The notes beneath the pieces are model-generated. The model did not search any database and was not told the origin of the DNA. It saw only the letters and a program-made list of their open reading frames with translations. Below are positions 8,294 through 16,552 of a DNA stretch of 64,000 nucleotides, in pieces (the stretch's first letter is position 1; the number at the start of each line of letters is the position of its first letter). This stretch comes from Streptomyces sp. NRRL B-24484. Lineage in GTDB: Bacteria; Actinomycetota; Actinomycetes; Streptomycetales; Streptomycetaceae. The DNA is taken from NCBI RefSeq assembly GCF_000717715.1, contig NZ_JOAI01000020.1, positions 62,001 through 126,000 on the forward strand, read 5' to 3'. A program made the translations under genes and the position numbers.

Positions 8294-11095
8294 ATGCAAC
8301 GACGCCCCCACCCGCGCAGATTCGCCGCCGCCACCCTCGCGGCGGCCCTGCTGGCCGTATTCGCCCCCACCGCGTCCCCCACCGCAGCAGCGGCCGCCGG
8401 AGAAGCCCCCATTGCCGCCGTCGACCACTGCGGCGGGAAATGCCTCGACATCCTGCCGCCCGGCGAGAACGGCAATGCCACCCTCGCCGAGATCCTGCTC
8501 AACAAGGTCTTCGGCTCCCGCCCCGCCCACACCGACGACCAGCTCGGCCCCTACGCCAACCTCGCCGGCGCCTACCCGCAACTGACCGAGGCCCAGCTGC
8601 GCAGCTTCTTCAACGACGCCTCCTTCGGCGTCCCCGCCGACCAGGTCGCCTCCACCGCCCGCCCGCGCAGCGACGTCGCCATCGTCCGCGACAAGGCCAC
8701 CGGCGTCCCGCACATCACCGGCACCACCCGCTACGGCACCGAGTTCGGCGCCGGCTACGCCGCGGCCCAGGACCGGCTCTGGGTGATGGACCTCTTCCGG
8801 CACGTCGGCCGCGGCCAGCTCTCCGGCTTCGCCGGCGGCGCGGCCGCCAACCGGCAGCTGGAGCAGAGCTTCTGGCAGGCCGCCCCGTACACCGAGGACG
8901 AGCTCCAGCGCCAGATCGACGCCATCGCGAACGAGGGCGACCGCGCCCGGCAGGCCCTCGCCGACGCCGGCGCCTACCTCGACGGCATCAACCAGTACGT
9001 CCGCGAGTCCTACGACGGCCGGTACTTCCCCGGCGAGTACGACCTCACCGGCCACATCGACGCCATGACCAACGCCGGCGGCATCGAGCCCTTCAAGCTC
9101 ACCGACCTGGTCGCCCTCGCCTCCGTGGTCGGCGCCCTGTTCGGCTCCGGCGGCGGCGGGGAACTCGCCTCCGCCCAGGTCAAGCTGGCAGCCGAGGCCC
9201 GCTACGGCAGCGCCGAGGGCGACCGGCTCTGGTCCTCGCTCCGCGAGGCCGACGACCCCGAGGCCGTCCTCACCCTGCACGACGGCCAGCGCTTCCCGTA
9301 CGCCCTGCCGCCCGACGCCCCGCAGGGCACCGCGCTGCCCGACCCGGGCTCGGTCGTCCCCGAGAAGATGATCTACGACGCCGCCGGCACCGGCACGCAG
9401 AACACCACCGCGGCCCCCGGCCTGCTGCCCGGCAACCTGCTCACCGCCAAGCACGGCATGTCCAACGCCCTGCTGGTCTCCGGCGCCCGCACCGACGACG
9501 GCCACCCCGTCGCCGTGTTCGGCCCGCAGACCGGCTACTTCGCCCCGCAACTGCTCATGCTGGAGGAGATCCAGGGCCCCGGCATCAGCGCCCGCGGCGC
9601 CGCCTTCGCCGGGCTGAGCTTCTACGTCCAGCTCGGCCGCGGCCAGGACTACGCCTGGAGCGCCACCTCCGCCGGGCAGGACATCACCGACACCTACGCC
9701 GTCCCGCTCTGCACCACCGACGGCAGCCCGGTCGGCCCCACGGCCGACCACTACCGGTGGCACGGCCAGTGCCTGCCGATGGAACGGCTGGAACGGAAGA
9801 ACTCCTGGAAGCCCACCACCGCCGACTCCACCGCGGCCGGCTCCTACACCCTGGTGATGAACCGCACGAACTACGGCCTGGTCACCGCCCGCGGCACGGT
9901 CGGCGGCACCCCCGTCGCCTTCACCTCGCTGCGCTCCACCTACCGTCACGAGGCCGACTCCATCATCGGCTTCCAGATGCTCAACGACCCCGGCGCGGTG
10001 CACGACGCCGCGAGCTTCCAGCAGGCCGCGCAGAACATCAACTACACCTTCAACTGGTTCTACGCCGACTCCCGGGACATCGCCTACTACAACTCCGGCA
10101 CCAACCCGGTGCGCGCCCCCGGCGTCGACGGCGGCCTGCCCGTCCGCGCCGAGCCCGCCTACGAGTGGCGCGACTTCGACCCCGCCGCGAACACCGCCCG
10201 GTACACGCCGCCCGCCGAGCACCCGAACTCCGTCGACCAGGACTACTACGTCTCCTGGAACAACAAGCAGGCCGCCGGCTTCGCCGCCGCGGGCTTCGGC
10301 AACGGCTCCGTGCACCGCGGCAACCTGCTCGACGACCGGGTGAAGGCGCTGATCGCCGGCGGCGGGAAGGCGAGCCGGGTCTCCCTCACCAAGGCCATGG
10401 AGTCCGCCGCCCTCGCCGACCTGCGCGCCGAGGACGTGCTGCCCGAACTGCTCCGCGTCCTGCGCAGCGCCCCCGTCACCGACCCGGCCCTCGCCACCGC
10501 CGTGCAGAAGCTGGAGACCTGGCGGGCGGCCGGCGGGCAGCGCCGCGAGACCTCCCCTGGCAGCCACGCCTACGCCGACGCCGATGCGATCCGCACCCTG
10601 GACGCCTGGTGGCCGCTGCTCGCCGACGCGGTCTTCCGGCCCGGCCTCGGCGACCCCCTCTTCGCCGCCCTGACCGGCGCCGTCCAGATCAACGAATCGC
10701 CCTCGGGCGGGCAGACCGGCCCCACCGGCGGCACCGCCAGCGCCAACGAGTCCATCCCGCACAAGGGCTCGGCCTTCCAGTACGGCTGGTGGAGCTACGT
10801 CGACAAGGACCTGCGGAGCGTCCTCGGCGACCCGGTGGCCGGGCCGCTCGCCCGACCGTTCTGCGGCGGCGGCGACCTCGCGGCCTGCCGCACCGCGCTG
10901 CTCGACAGCCTGAAGAAGGCCGTCGCGCAGACCCCGGCGCAGGTCTACCCGGCCGACCCGGACTGCTCGGCCGGCGACCAGTGGTGCGCCGACTCGATCG
11001 TCCAGCGGCCGCTCGGCGGCGTCACCGACCCCAAGTCCACCTGGCAGAACCGCCCCACCTACCAGCAGGTCGTGCAGTTCCCGGCGCACCGCTGA
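8294..11095 (+). CDS. Secreted penicillin-acylase family Ntn hydrolase
   Basis: This 933-residue preproprotein starts at ATG 8294 after GAGGAG. A signal peptide is clear (MQRRPHPRRF, then a hydrophobic stretch, cleavage after about ...AAAAA). The family is shown by FGAGYAAAQDRLWVMDLFR near the start of the alpha chain and by KHGMSNALLVSG, where Ser390 would become the N-terminal nucleophile of the beta chain after self-cleavage. NYTFNWFYAD and YYVSWNNKQ also fit the beta chain. Relatives cleave acyl side chains from beta-lactams, echinocandin- or aculeacin-type lipopeptides, or acyl-homoserine lactones; the substrate here cannot be told. It is a single-gene unit with its own terminator, in the clpX-folC interval. 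Confidence 0.88.
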   Translation: MQRRPHPRRFAAATLAAALLAVFAPTASPTAAAAAGEAPIAAVDHCGGKCLDILPPGENGNATLAEILLNKVFGSRPAHTDDQLGPYANLAGAYPQLTEAQLRSFFNDASFGVPADQVASTARPRSDVAIVRDKATGVPHITGTTRYGTEFGAGYAAAQDRLWVMDLFRHVGRGQLSGFAGGAAANRQLEQSFWQAAPYTEDELQRQIDAIANEGDRARQALADAGAYLDGINQYVRESYDGRYFPGEYDLTGHIDAMTNAGGIEPFKLTDLVALASVVGALFGSGGGGELASAQVKLAAEARYGSAEGDRLWSSLREADDPEAVLTLHDGQRFPYALPPDAPQGTALPDPGSVVPEKMIYDAAGTGTQNTTAAPGLLPGNLLTAKHGMSNALLVSGARTDDGHPVAVFGPQTGYFAPQLLMLEEIQGPGISARGAAFAGLSFYVQLGRGQDYAWSATSAGQDITDTYAVPLCTTDGSPVGPTADHYRWHGQCLPMERLERKNSWKPTTADSTAAGSYTLVMNRTNYGLVTARGTVGGTPVAFTSLRSTYRHEADSIIGFQMLNDPGAVHDAASFQQAAQNINYTFNWFYADSRDIAYYNSGTNPVRAPGVDGGLPVRAEPAYEWRDFDPAANTARYTPPAEHPNSVDQDYYVSWNNKQAAGFAAAGFGNGSVHRGNLLDDRVKALIAGGGKASRVSLTKAMESAALADLRAEDVLPELLRVLRSAPVTDPALATAVQKLETWRAAGGQRRETSPGSHAYADADAIRTLDAWWPLLADAVFRPGLGDPLFAALTGAVQINESPSGGQTGPTGGTASANESIPHKGSAFQYGWWSYVDKDLRSVLGDPVAGPLARPFCGGGDLAACRTALLDSLKKAVAQTPAQVYPADPDCSAGDQWCADSIVQRPLGGVTDPKSTWQNRPTYQQVVQFPAHR

Positions 11096-11102
11096 GCACC
11101 CC

Positions 11103-11150
11103 GGCGCACGGCTCCCCGCCCCCGCCCCACCGGGCCGGGGAGCCTGCGCC
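11103..11150 (+). terminator. Hairpin terminator after the acylase gene
   Basis: Arms 11103-11118 and 11136-11150 form about 15 bp with one bulged C, starting 8 nt after the stop codon. Confidence 0.75.
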
Positions 11151-11171
11151 GGACCGGCCCCGGGCGCTACG

Positions 11172-11177
11172 TAGACT
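11172..11177 (+). promoter_or_regulatory. -10 box of a leaderless folC transcript
   Basis: TAGACT ends 6 nt before the folC GTG, so transcription should start at or very near the start codon. No Shine-Dalgarno sequence is present, which agrees with leaderless translation. Confidence 0.6.
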
Positions 11178-11183
11178 GGGCCC

Positions 11184-12581
11184 GTGAGCGACAAGGCCGA
11201 GCAGAACCCGTACACCACCCGCCCCTCCGACGCCGGGGCGACCGGCCCCGAGGCCGAGCTGCGGGCCGTGGAGACCGAACTGTCCGGCCGCTGGCCGGAG
11301 AACAAGCTGGAGCCCTCGCTCGACCGCATCGCGGCGCTGATGGACATCCTCGGCCAGCCGCAGCGCTCCTACCCGTCGATCCACATCACCGGCACCAACG
11401 GCAAGACCTCCACCGCCCGGATGATCGAGCAGCTGCTCGGCACCTTCGAGCTGCGCACCGGCCGCTACACCAGCCCGCACGTGGAGTCCGTCACCGAGCG
11501 GATCAGCCTGGACGGCGTTCCGATCAGCAGCGAGAAGTTCGTCGAGACCTACCGGGACATCGAGCCCTACGTGCGGATGGTCGACGAGACGCAGCCGGTC
11601 GCGATGTCCTTCTTCGAGGTGCTGACCGGCATGGCGTACGCGGCCTTCGCCGACGCCCCGGTGGACGTCGCCGTGGTCGAGGTCGGCATGGGCGGCTCCT
11701 GGGACGCCACCAACGTCATCGACGCCGCCGTCGCCGTGATCACCCCGATCGGCCTGGACCACACCGACAAGCTCGGCGGCACGACCGGCGAGATCGCGGT
11801 GGAGAAGTCCGGCATCATCAAGCCCGGCGCGCTCGCCGTCGTCGCCCAGCAGCAGCTGGACGCCGCGCAGACCATCCTCAAGCGGGCCGTCGAGGTGGAC
11901 GCCACCGTCGCCCGCGAGGGCATGGAGTTCGGCGTGATCCGCCGCGAGGTCGCGATCGGCGGCCAGCTCGTCACCCTTCGCGGCCTCGGCGGCGCCGAGT
12001 ACGAGGACGTGTTCATCCCGCTGCACGGCGCCCACCAGGCGCACAACGCCGCCCTCGCGCTGGCCGCCGTCGAGGCGTTCTTCGGCGTCGGTGCGGCCGC
12101 CGGCGGCCAGCTCGACACCGAGAAGGTCCGCCGGGCGTTCTCCGGCGTGTCCTCGCCGGGCCGTCTGGAGATCGTCCGCCGCAGCCCCACCGTCATCCTC
12201 GACGCCGCGCACAACCCGCACGGCGCCGAGGCCGCCGTCGCCGCGATCGGCGAGGCCTTCGGCTTCACCAAGCTGGTCGGCGTGATCGGCACCAGCGGCG
12301 ACAAGGACGTCTCCGGCCTGCTGGAGGTCTTCGAGCCGATCCTCGCGGAGGTCGTGATCACCCAGAACTCCACCCACCGGGCGATGCCCGTCGACGAGCT
12401 GGCCGCGCTCGCCGTGGAGGTCTTCGGCGAGGACCGCGTGCAGGTCGAGCCGCGGCTGGACGACGCGATCGACGCGGCCGTCACCCTCGCCGAGGAGGAG
12501 GACCTCGGCGGCGCCGGCGTCCTGGTCACCGGCTCGGTCATCACGGTGGGCGAGGCACGCCTGCTGTTCGGAAGGAAGTAG
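11184..12581 (+). CDS. folC: Bifunctional folylpolyglutamate synthase / dihydrofolate synthase
   Basis: This 465-residue Mur-ligase-type enzyme starts at GTG 11184. The ATP-binding loop GTNGKT lies at residues 70-75. VVEVGMGGSWDATNV and ILDAAHNPHGAEA are further family signatures. It adds glutamate to dihydropteroate and then to tetrahydrofolates in the cytoplasm, keeping folates in the cell. No ribosome-binding site precedes it, and a -10 box six bases upstream implies a leaderless mRNA. The next gene's ribosome-binding site overlaps the 3' end of folC, so the two are cotranscribed. Confidence 0.96.
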   Translation: MSDKAEQNPYTTRPSDAGATGPEAELRAVETELSGRWPENKLEPSLDRIAALMDILGQPQRSYPSIHITGTNGKTSTARMIEQLLGTFELRTGRYTSPHVESVTERISLDGVPISSEKFVETYRDIEPYVRMVDETQPVAMSFFEVLTGMAYAAFADAPVDVAVVEVGMGGSWDATNVIDAAVAVITPIGLDHTDKLGGTTGEIAVEKSGIIKPGALAVVAQQQLDAAQTILKRAVEVDATVAREGMEFGVIRREVAIGGQLVTLRGLGGAEYEDVFIPLHGAHQAHNAALALAAVEAFFGVGAAAGGQLDTEKVRRAFSGVSSPGRLEIVRRSPTVILDAAHNPHGAEAAVAAIGEAFGFTKLVGVIGTSGDKDVSGLLEVFEPILAEVVITQNSTHRAMPVDELAALAVEVFGEDRVQVEPRLDDAIDAAVTLAEEEDLGGAGVLVTGSVITVGEARLLFGRK

Positions 12582-12587
12582 CACCCG

Positions 12588-12932
12588 ATGCGGACCCTCT
12601 GCTCCTCGACCCTCATCGGCGAGGCCCTGCTCATCATGTTCGCCGGCCTGGTCGCCATGCCGCTGTCGGACGTGCCGACCGGCACGATCTGGGCCGTCAG
12701 CGGCACCGCCATGGTGCTGTGCGTGCTGCTCTGCGGCATGATCGAGCGCCCCGGCGCGGTGGCGGTCGGCTGGGCGCTGCAGATCGGCCTGATCGCCAGC
12801 GGCCTGGTGCTGCCGGCCATGTTCGGGCTCGGTGCCGTCTTCGCCGCCCTGTGGTGGTGCTCGGTGCACTACGGCCGCAAGGTCGACGCCGTCAGGGCCG
12901 CCCGGGCCGAAGCCGCCTCGCAGACCGCCTGA
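12588..12932 (+). CDS. Small DUF4233-type membrane protein
   Basis: This 114-residue protein starts at ATG 12588; its ribosome-binding site (GGAAGGA, 12570-12576) lies inside the folC 3' end. Four hydrophobic segments are visible (IGEALLIMFAGLVAM, IWAVSGTAMVLCVLLC, VAVGWALQIGLIASGLVL, MFGLGAVFAALWW). The tail is basic then Ala-rich and cytoplasmic. It matches the small family that commonly follows folC in actinobacteria. Its role is not known to me; tight coupling to folC hints at folate-related transport or simply conserved synteny. Confidence 0.85.
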   Translation: MRTLCSSTLIGEALLIMFAGLVAMPLSDVPTGTIWAVSGTAMVLCVLLCGMIERPGAVAVGWALQIGLIASGLVLPAMFGLGAVFAALWWCSVHYGRKVDAVRAARAEAASQTA

Positions 12933-13035
12933 ACCCCCGCTGAGCGGCAGGTTCGCGCAGGCCGGCCGCGGCCGCAGGGTAGTGTCTGCGGTGGCCGAAC
13001 CCACCGTGCCGAACCCGATCCCCAGGAGCTGCACC

Positions 13036-13449
13036 GTGTCCCAGCGCACTCTCGTCCTGCTCAAGCCCGACGCCGTCCAGCGCGGCCTGGCCGGCGAGAT
13101 CATCAGCCGCATCGAGCGCAAGGCGAACTGGCGGCTCGCCGCCCTCGAACTGCGCACCTTCGACCGGGCGACGCTGGAGCAGCACTACGCGGAGCACGTC
13201 GGCCGCCCGTTCTACGAGCCGCTGCTGGAGTTCATGACCTCCGGCCCGTCGATCGCGCTGATCGTCGAGGGCGAGAACGTCATCCCCGGCATCCGCGCGC
13301 TGGCCGGCGCCACCGACCCGCTGCAGGCCGGCCCCGGCACGATCCGCGGCGACTACGCCACCATCACCCGCGAGAACCTGATCCACGCCTCGGACTCGGA
13401 GGCCTCCGCCGAGCGCGAGATCAAGATCTTCTTCCCCGCCCACGCCTGA
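13036..13449 (+). CDS. ndk: Nucleoside diphosphate kinase
   Basis: This 137-residue enzyme starts at GTG 13036 after AGGAG. It begins with the family signature TLVLLKPDAV, and the phosphate-accepting His117 lies in RENLIHASDS. It transfers the gamma-phosphate from ATP to NDPs, balancing NTP pools. A -10-like TAGTGT (12980-12985) upstream suggests its own promoter, and a hairpin 70 bp downstream closes the unit. Confidence 0.97.
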   Translation: MSQRTLVLLKPDAVQRGLAGEIISRIERKANWRLAALELRTFDRATLEQHYAEHVGRPFYEPLLEFMTSGPSIALIVEGENVIPGIRALAGATDPLQAGPGTIRGDYATITRENLIHASDSEASAEREIKIFFPAHA

Positions 13450-13518
13450 CCCCCGCAGGCCCCGCGAGGACCTCGCACAGGACCGGCACGCGACCGGCAC
13501 AGGTCTGACATACGCCCA

Positions 13519-13551
13519 GGTCGGGCCGGGCGCAACCGCCCTGGCCCGACC
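13519..13551 (+). terminator. Hairpin terminator after ndk
   Basis: Left arm GGTCGGGCCGGGCG (13519-13532) pairs with 13537-13551, with one bulged base and loop CAAC. Confidence 0.7.
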
Positions 13552-13814
13552 AGGTGCAATCCTCGGAACCCGCCCCGAAAAGGCGGAACCCCGAGTGCCG
13601 ACACGGCGTCCCAATCCCGGGAAGAGCACATCGGCCGCCGGAGAATGGCCAGCATGCCGCACCTCGTCGTACGCGGTGAACGGGCCTGGCTACGATGGAC
13701 GCAACTCATGGGCCCGGTACGGCTGCTCAGCTGATGTCAGCCCTGTCGTGGGCTCGCGCGATCGGCCCACTCCCCGCACATGCACACCGAGCTCGGGAAG
13801 GCACTGCACACCCC
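13552..13814 (+). promoter_or_regulatory. mreB promoter region
   Basis: This is the rest of the 365-bp gap between ndk and mreB. It contains a -10-like TACGAT at 13691-13696 about 120 bp before the mreB start, without a convincing -35. No gene is seen. Confidence 0.4.
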
Positions 13815-14852
13815 ATGGCCAACAATCTGTCGTTCATCGGCCGTGACATGGCGATCGACCTCGGCACTGCCAACACGCTGGTGTACGTCAGGGGCAAGGG
13901 GATCGTCCTCAACGAGCCGTCGGTCGTCGCCGTGAACACCAACACCGGCGGCATCCTCGCGGTCGGCGCCGAGGCGAAGAAGATGATCGGGCGCACGCCC
14001 GGCAACATCGTCGCCATCCGCCCGCTCAAGGACGGCGTGATCGCCGACTTCGAGATCACCGAGCGGATGCTCCGCTACTTCATCCTCAAGATCCACCGCC
14101 GCCGCTACCTCGCCCGCCCGCGCGTCGTGGTCTGCGTCCCCTCCGGCATCACCGGGGTCGAGCGCCGCGCCGTCATCGAGGCCAGCGCCCAGGCCGGCGC
14201 GCGCCAGGTGCACATCATCGAGGAGCCGATGGCCGCGGCGATCGGCGCCGGCCTGCCGGTGCACGAGCCCACCGGCAACATGGTCGTCGACATCGGCGGC
14301 GGCACCACCGAGGTCGCCGTCATCTCCCTCGGAGGGATCGTCACCGCGCAGTCCCTGCGGGTCGCCGGCGACGAACTGGACAACGCCATCGTCCAGCACA
14401 TCAAGAAGGAGTACAGCCTCCTCCTCGGCGAGCGCAGCGCCGAGCAGATCAAGATGTCGATCGGCTCCGCCTTCGCGCTCGAAGGCGAGAAGGACGAGCA
14501 CGCCGAGATCCGCGGCCGCGACCTCGTCAGCGGCCTGCCCAAGACCGTCGTCATCTCCGCCGCCGAGGTCCGCGAGGCCATCGACGAGCCGGTGAACTCC
14601 ATCATCGACTCGGTCAAGACCACGCTCGACCAGTGCCCGCCCGAGCTCGCCGGCGACGTCATGGACCGCGGCATCGTGCTCACCGGCGGCGGCGCCCTGC
14701 TGCGCGGCCTCGACGAGCGGCTCCGCCGGGAGACCGGCATGCCCATCCACATCGCGGAGAACCCGCTGGACTCGGTCGCCCTCGGCGCCGGCAAGTGCGT
14801 CGAGGAGTTCGAGGCGCTCCAGCAGGTCCTGGACGCCCAGCCGCGCCGCTGA
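13815..14852 (+). CDS. mreB: MreB, actin-like cytoskeletal protein
   Basis: This 345-residue protein starts at ATG 13815. Actin-fold nucleotide motifs are intact: phosphate-1 ([15 protein letters not shown]), phosphate-2 ([17 protein letters not shown]) and the adenosine motif ([16 protein letters not shown]). In rod bacteria MreB guides side-wall growth. In Streptomyces it acts mainly during sporulation to build thick spore walls. It leads the operon mreB-mreC-mreD-mrdA-rodA, all on the same strand with gaps of 85 bp or less. Confidence 0.98.
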   Translation: MANNLSFIGRDMAIDLGTANTLVYVRGKGIVLNEPSVVAVNTNTGGILAVGAEAKKMIGRTPGNIVAIRPLKDGVIADFEITERMLRYFILKIHRRRYLARPRVVVCVPSGITGVERRAVIEASAQAGARQVHIIEEPMAAAIGAGLPVHEPTGNMVVDIGGGTTEVAVISLGGIVTAQSLRVAGDELDNAIVQHIKKEYSLLLGERSAEQIKMSIGSAFALEGEKDEHAEIRGRDLVSGLPKTVVISAAEVREAIDEPVNSIIDSVKTTLDQCPPELAGDVMDRGIVLTGGGALLRGLDERLRRETGMPIHIAENPLDSVALGAGKCVEEFEALQQVLDAQPRR

Positions 14853-14937
14853 CCCCCGCGGGGGCCGCACGGCGCACACGGCGTCACATCTCCAACTGAA
14901 CAACCGGTACCAGGGAACGAAGGGGCGCTCCAGCACC

Positions 14938-15876
14938 GTGAGGGACACACGAGAGAGCCGACTACTGCTCATCCTGCTGGTCGCGGTCGCCTTCGCCCTG
15001 ATCACCGTCGACATCAAGGGCGGCGAGGACTCCCCGCTCGGCGGGGCCCGCCGGGCGGCCGCCGGCCTGCTCGGCCCGGTCGAGCGCGGCGCCTCCGGCC
15101 TCGTCGACCCGGTCGCCGGCACCATCCGCGCCGTCCGGGACGCCTCGACCCACCAGCAGCGCCTCGACCAGATCACCCGGGAGAACACCGAGCTGCGCCA
15201 GCGGCTCGCCTCCTCCGACACCGCGGCCGGCCGCACCAAGCAGCTCGACGACCTGCTCCGGACGGCCGGCAACGGCGGATACACCATCAAGGCCGCCCAG
15301 GTCATCGCGATCGGCGCCGCCCAGGGCTTCTCCTGGACGATCACCATCGACGCCGGCAGCGACGACGGCCTCACCCGCGACATGACCGTCATCAACGGAC
15401 AGGGCCTGGTCGGCCGGGTCACCACCGTCGCCCCGACCACCGCCACCGTGCTGCTCGCCTCCGACCCCGGCTTCACCGCCGGCACCCGGCTGGAGGGCAG
15501 CGACGAGATCGGCTTCGCCGCGGGCCAGGGCAGCAGCCCGATGCGGGTCCAGCTGCTCAACGGCCGTGCCCAGGTCAAGGCCGGCGACCGGGTCGTCACC
15601 TTCGGCTCGCAGAGCGGCCGCCCGTTCGTCCCCGGCGTTCCCGTCGGCCGGGTCGTCGAGGTCCAGGCCACCCCCGGCGAGCTCACCAAGACGATCCTGG
15701 TCGAGCCCTACGTCCAGTTCACCCGCCTCGACCTGGTCGGCGTCGTCGTCGTGCCGCCGCGCAGCGACCCGCGCGACGGCGTCCTGCCGCCCAAGCCGTC
15801 CGCCGCCGCGGCGAACCCGCCGGCCGCCGCCCCCGCGCAGCCGACCGCCGCCTCCACACCCGCAGGGGGGAACTGA
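14938..15876 (+). CDS. mreC: Rod shape-determining protein MreC
   Basis: This 312-residue protein starts at GTG 14938. One N-terminal membrane helix (LLLILLVAVAFALITV) is followed by a coiled coil (about residues 75-105) and the periplasmic beta-domain typical of MreC (GLVGRVTTVAPTTATVLL..., GRPFVPGVPVGRVVEV). The Ala/Pro-rich tail is probably flexible. MreC links cytoskeletal MreB to PBP2 and RodA at the membrane. It ends 2 bp before mreD. Confidence 0.95.
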   Translation: MRDTRESRLLLILLVAVAFALITVDIKGGEDSPLGGARRAAAGLLGPVERGASGLVDPVAGTIRAVRDASTHQQRLDQITRENTELRQRLASSDTAAGRTKQLDDLLRTAGNGGYTIKAAQVIAIGAAQGFSWTITIDAGSDDGLTRDMTVINGQGLVGRVTTVAPTTATVLLASDPGFTAGTRLEGSDEIGFAAGQGSSPMRVQLLNGRAQVKAGDRVVTFGSQSGRPFVPGVPVGRVVEVQATPGELTKTILVEPYVQFTRLDLVGVVVVPPRSDPRDGVLPPKPSAAAANPPAAAPAQPTAASTPAGGN

Positions 15877-15878
15877 CC

Positions 15879-16520
15879 GTGCGTCCGAACCGCATCCTGC
15901 TCTCCGCCGTCCTGCTGCTGCTCGGCCTGGTCGTCCAGGTCAGCGTGCTCGGCCGGCTCCAGCTGCCCGGGGCCACCCCCGACCTGCTGATGCTCGTCGT
16001 CGTCGGCCTCGCCCTGGTGTACGGCCCGACCGGCGGCTGCCTCGCCGGCTTCGCCGCCGGCCTGCTCACCGACGTCGCCCCGCCCTCCGACCACGCCATC
16101 GGCCGGTACGCGCTGGTGCTCTGCCTGGTCGGCTACGCCGCCGGCCTGCTGCGCCCCGAGGCCGGCCGGCAGCGCTCCGCGCTCAGTGCCCTGATGGTGG
16201 TCGCCGTCGCGGCCGTCGTCTCCACCGGCCTGTACGCCTCCGTCGGCGCCCTGGTCGGCGACACCGCCGCCCGCCACGTCGGCCTCGCCGGCCTGGTCTT
16301 CAGCGCCCTGCTGTACGACGTGCTGCTCGCGCCGTTCGTGGTGCCCGCCGTCATGCTGCTCGCCCGCCGGTTCGAGCGCGGCGTCTCCGGCGCCGAGACC
16401 GAGGACCCGGGCGGGTCCGGCCTCGGCAGCCTGGCCCGCTACAAGACCACCCGGGAGTCCTCGCCGATGCCGACGAGCCAGCGCAAGAAGCGGTCGCTCG
16501 GCCTCGCCCGCCGTCCCTGA
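15879..16520 (+). CDS. mreD: Rod shape-determining membrane protein MreD
   Basis: This 213-residue protein starts at GTG 15879, 2 bp after mreC; its ribosome-binding site (AGGGGGG) is within the mreC end. About five membrane helices span residues 5-165. The C-terminal tail of roughly 45 residues is hydrophilic and basic (TSQRKKRSLG). It is the integral-membrane partner of MreC in the elongation complex. Confidence 0.93.
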   Translation: MRPNRILLSAVLLLLGLVVQVSVLGRLQLPGATPDLLMLVVVGLALVYGPTGGCLAGFAAGLLTDVAPPSDHAIGRYALVLCLVGYAAGLLRPEAGRQRSALSALMVVAVAAVVSTGLYASVGALVGDTAARHVGLAGLVFSALLYDVLLAPFVVPAVMLLARRFERGVSGAETEDPGGSGLGSLARYKTTRESSPMPTSQRKKRSLGLARRP

Positions 16521-16552
16521 CGCCCCGCAGAACCCCAGGAGGAGTCCCCCCA

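Noticed and set aside
8246..11347. Long minus-strand frame antisense to the acylase gene
   Set aside because: Same GC artefact; product is Gly/Val/Ala-rich with no domain, while the plus strand encodes an intact Ntn hydrolase.
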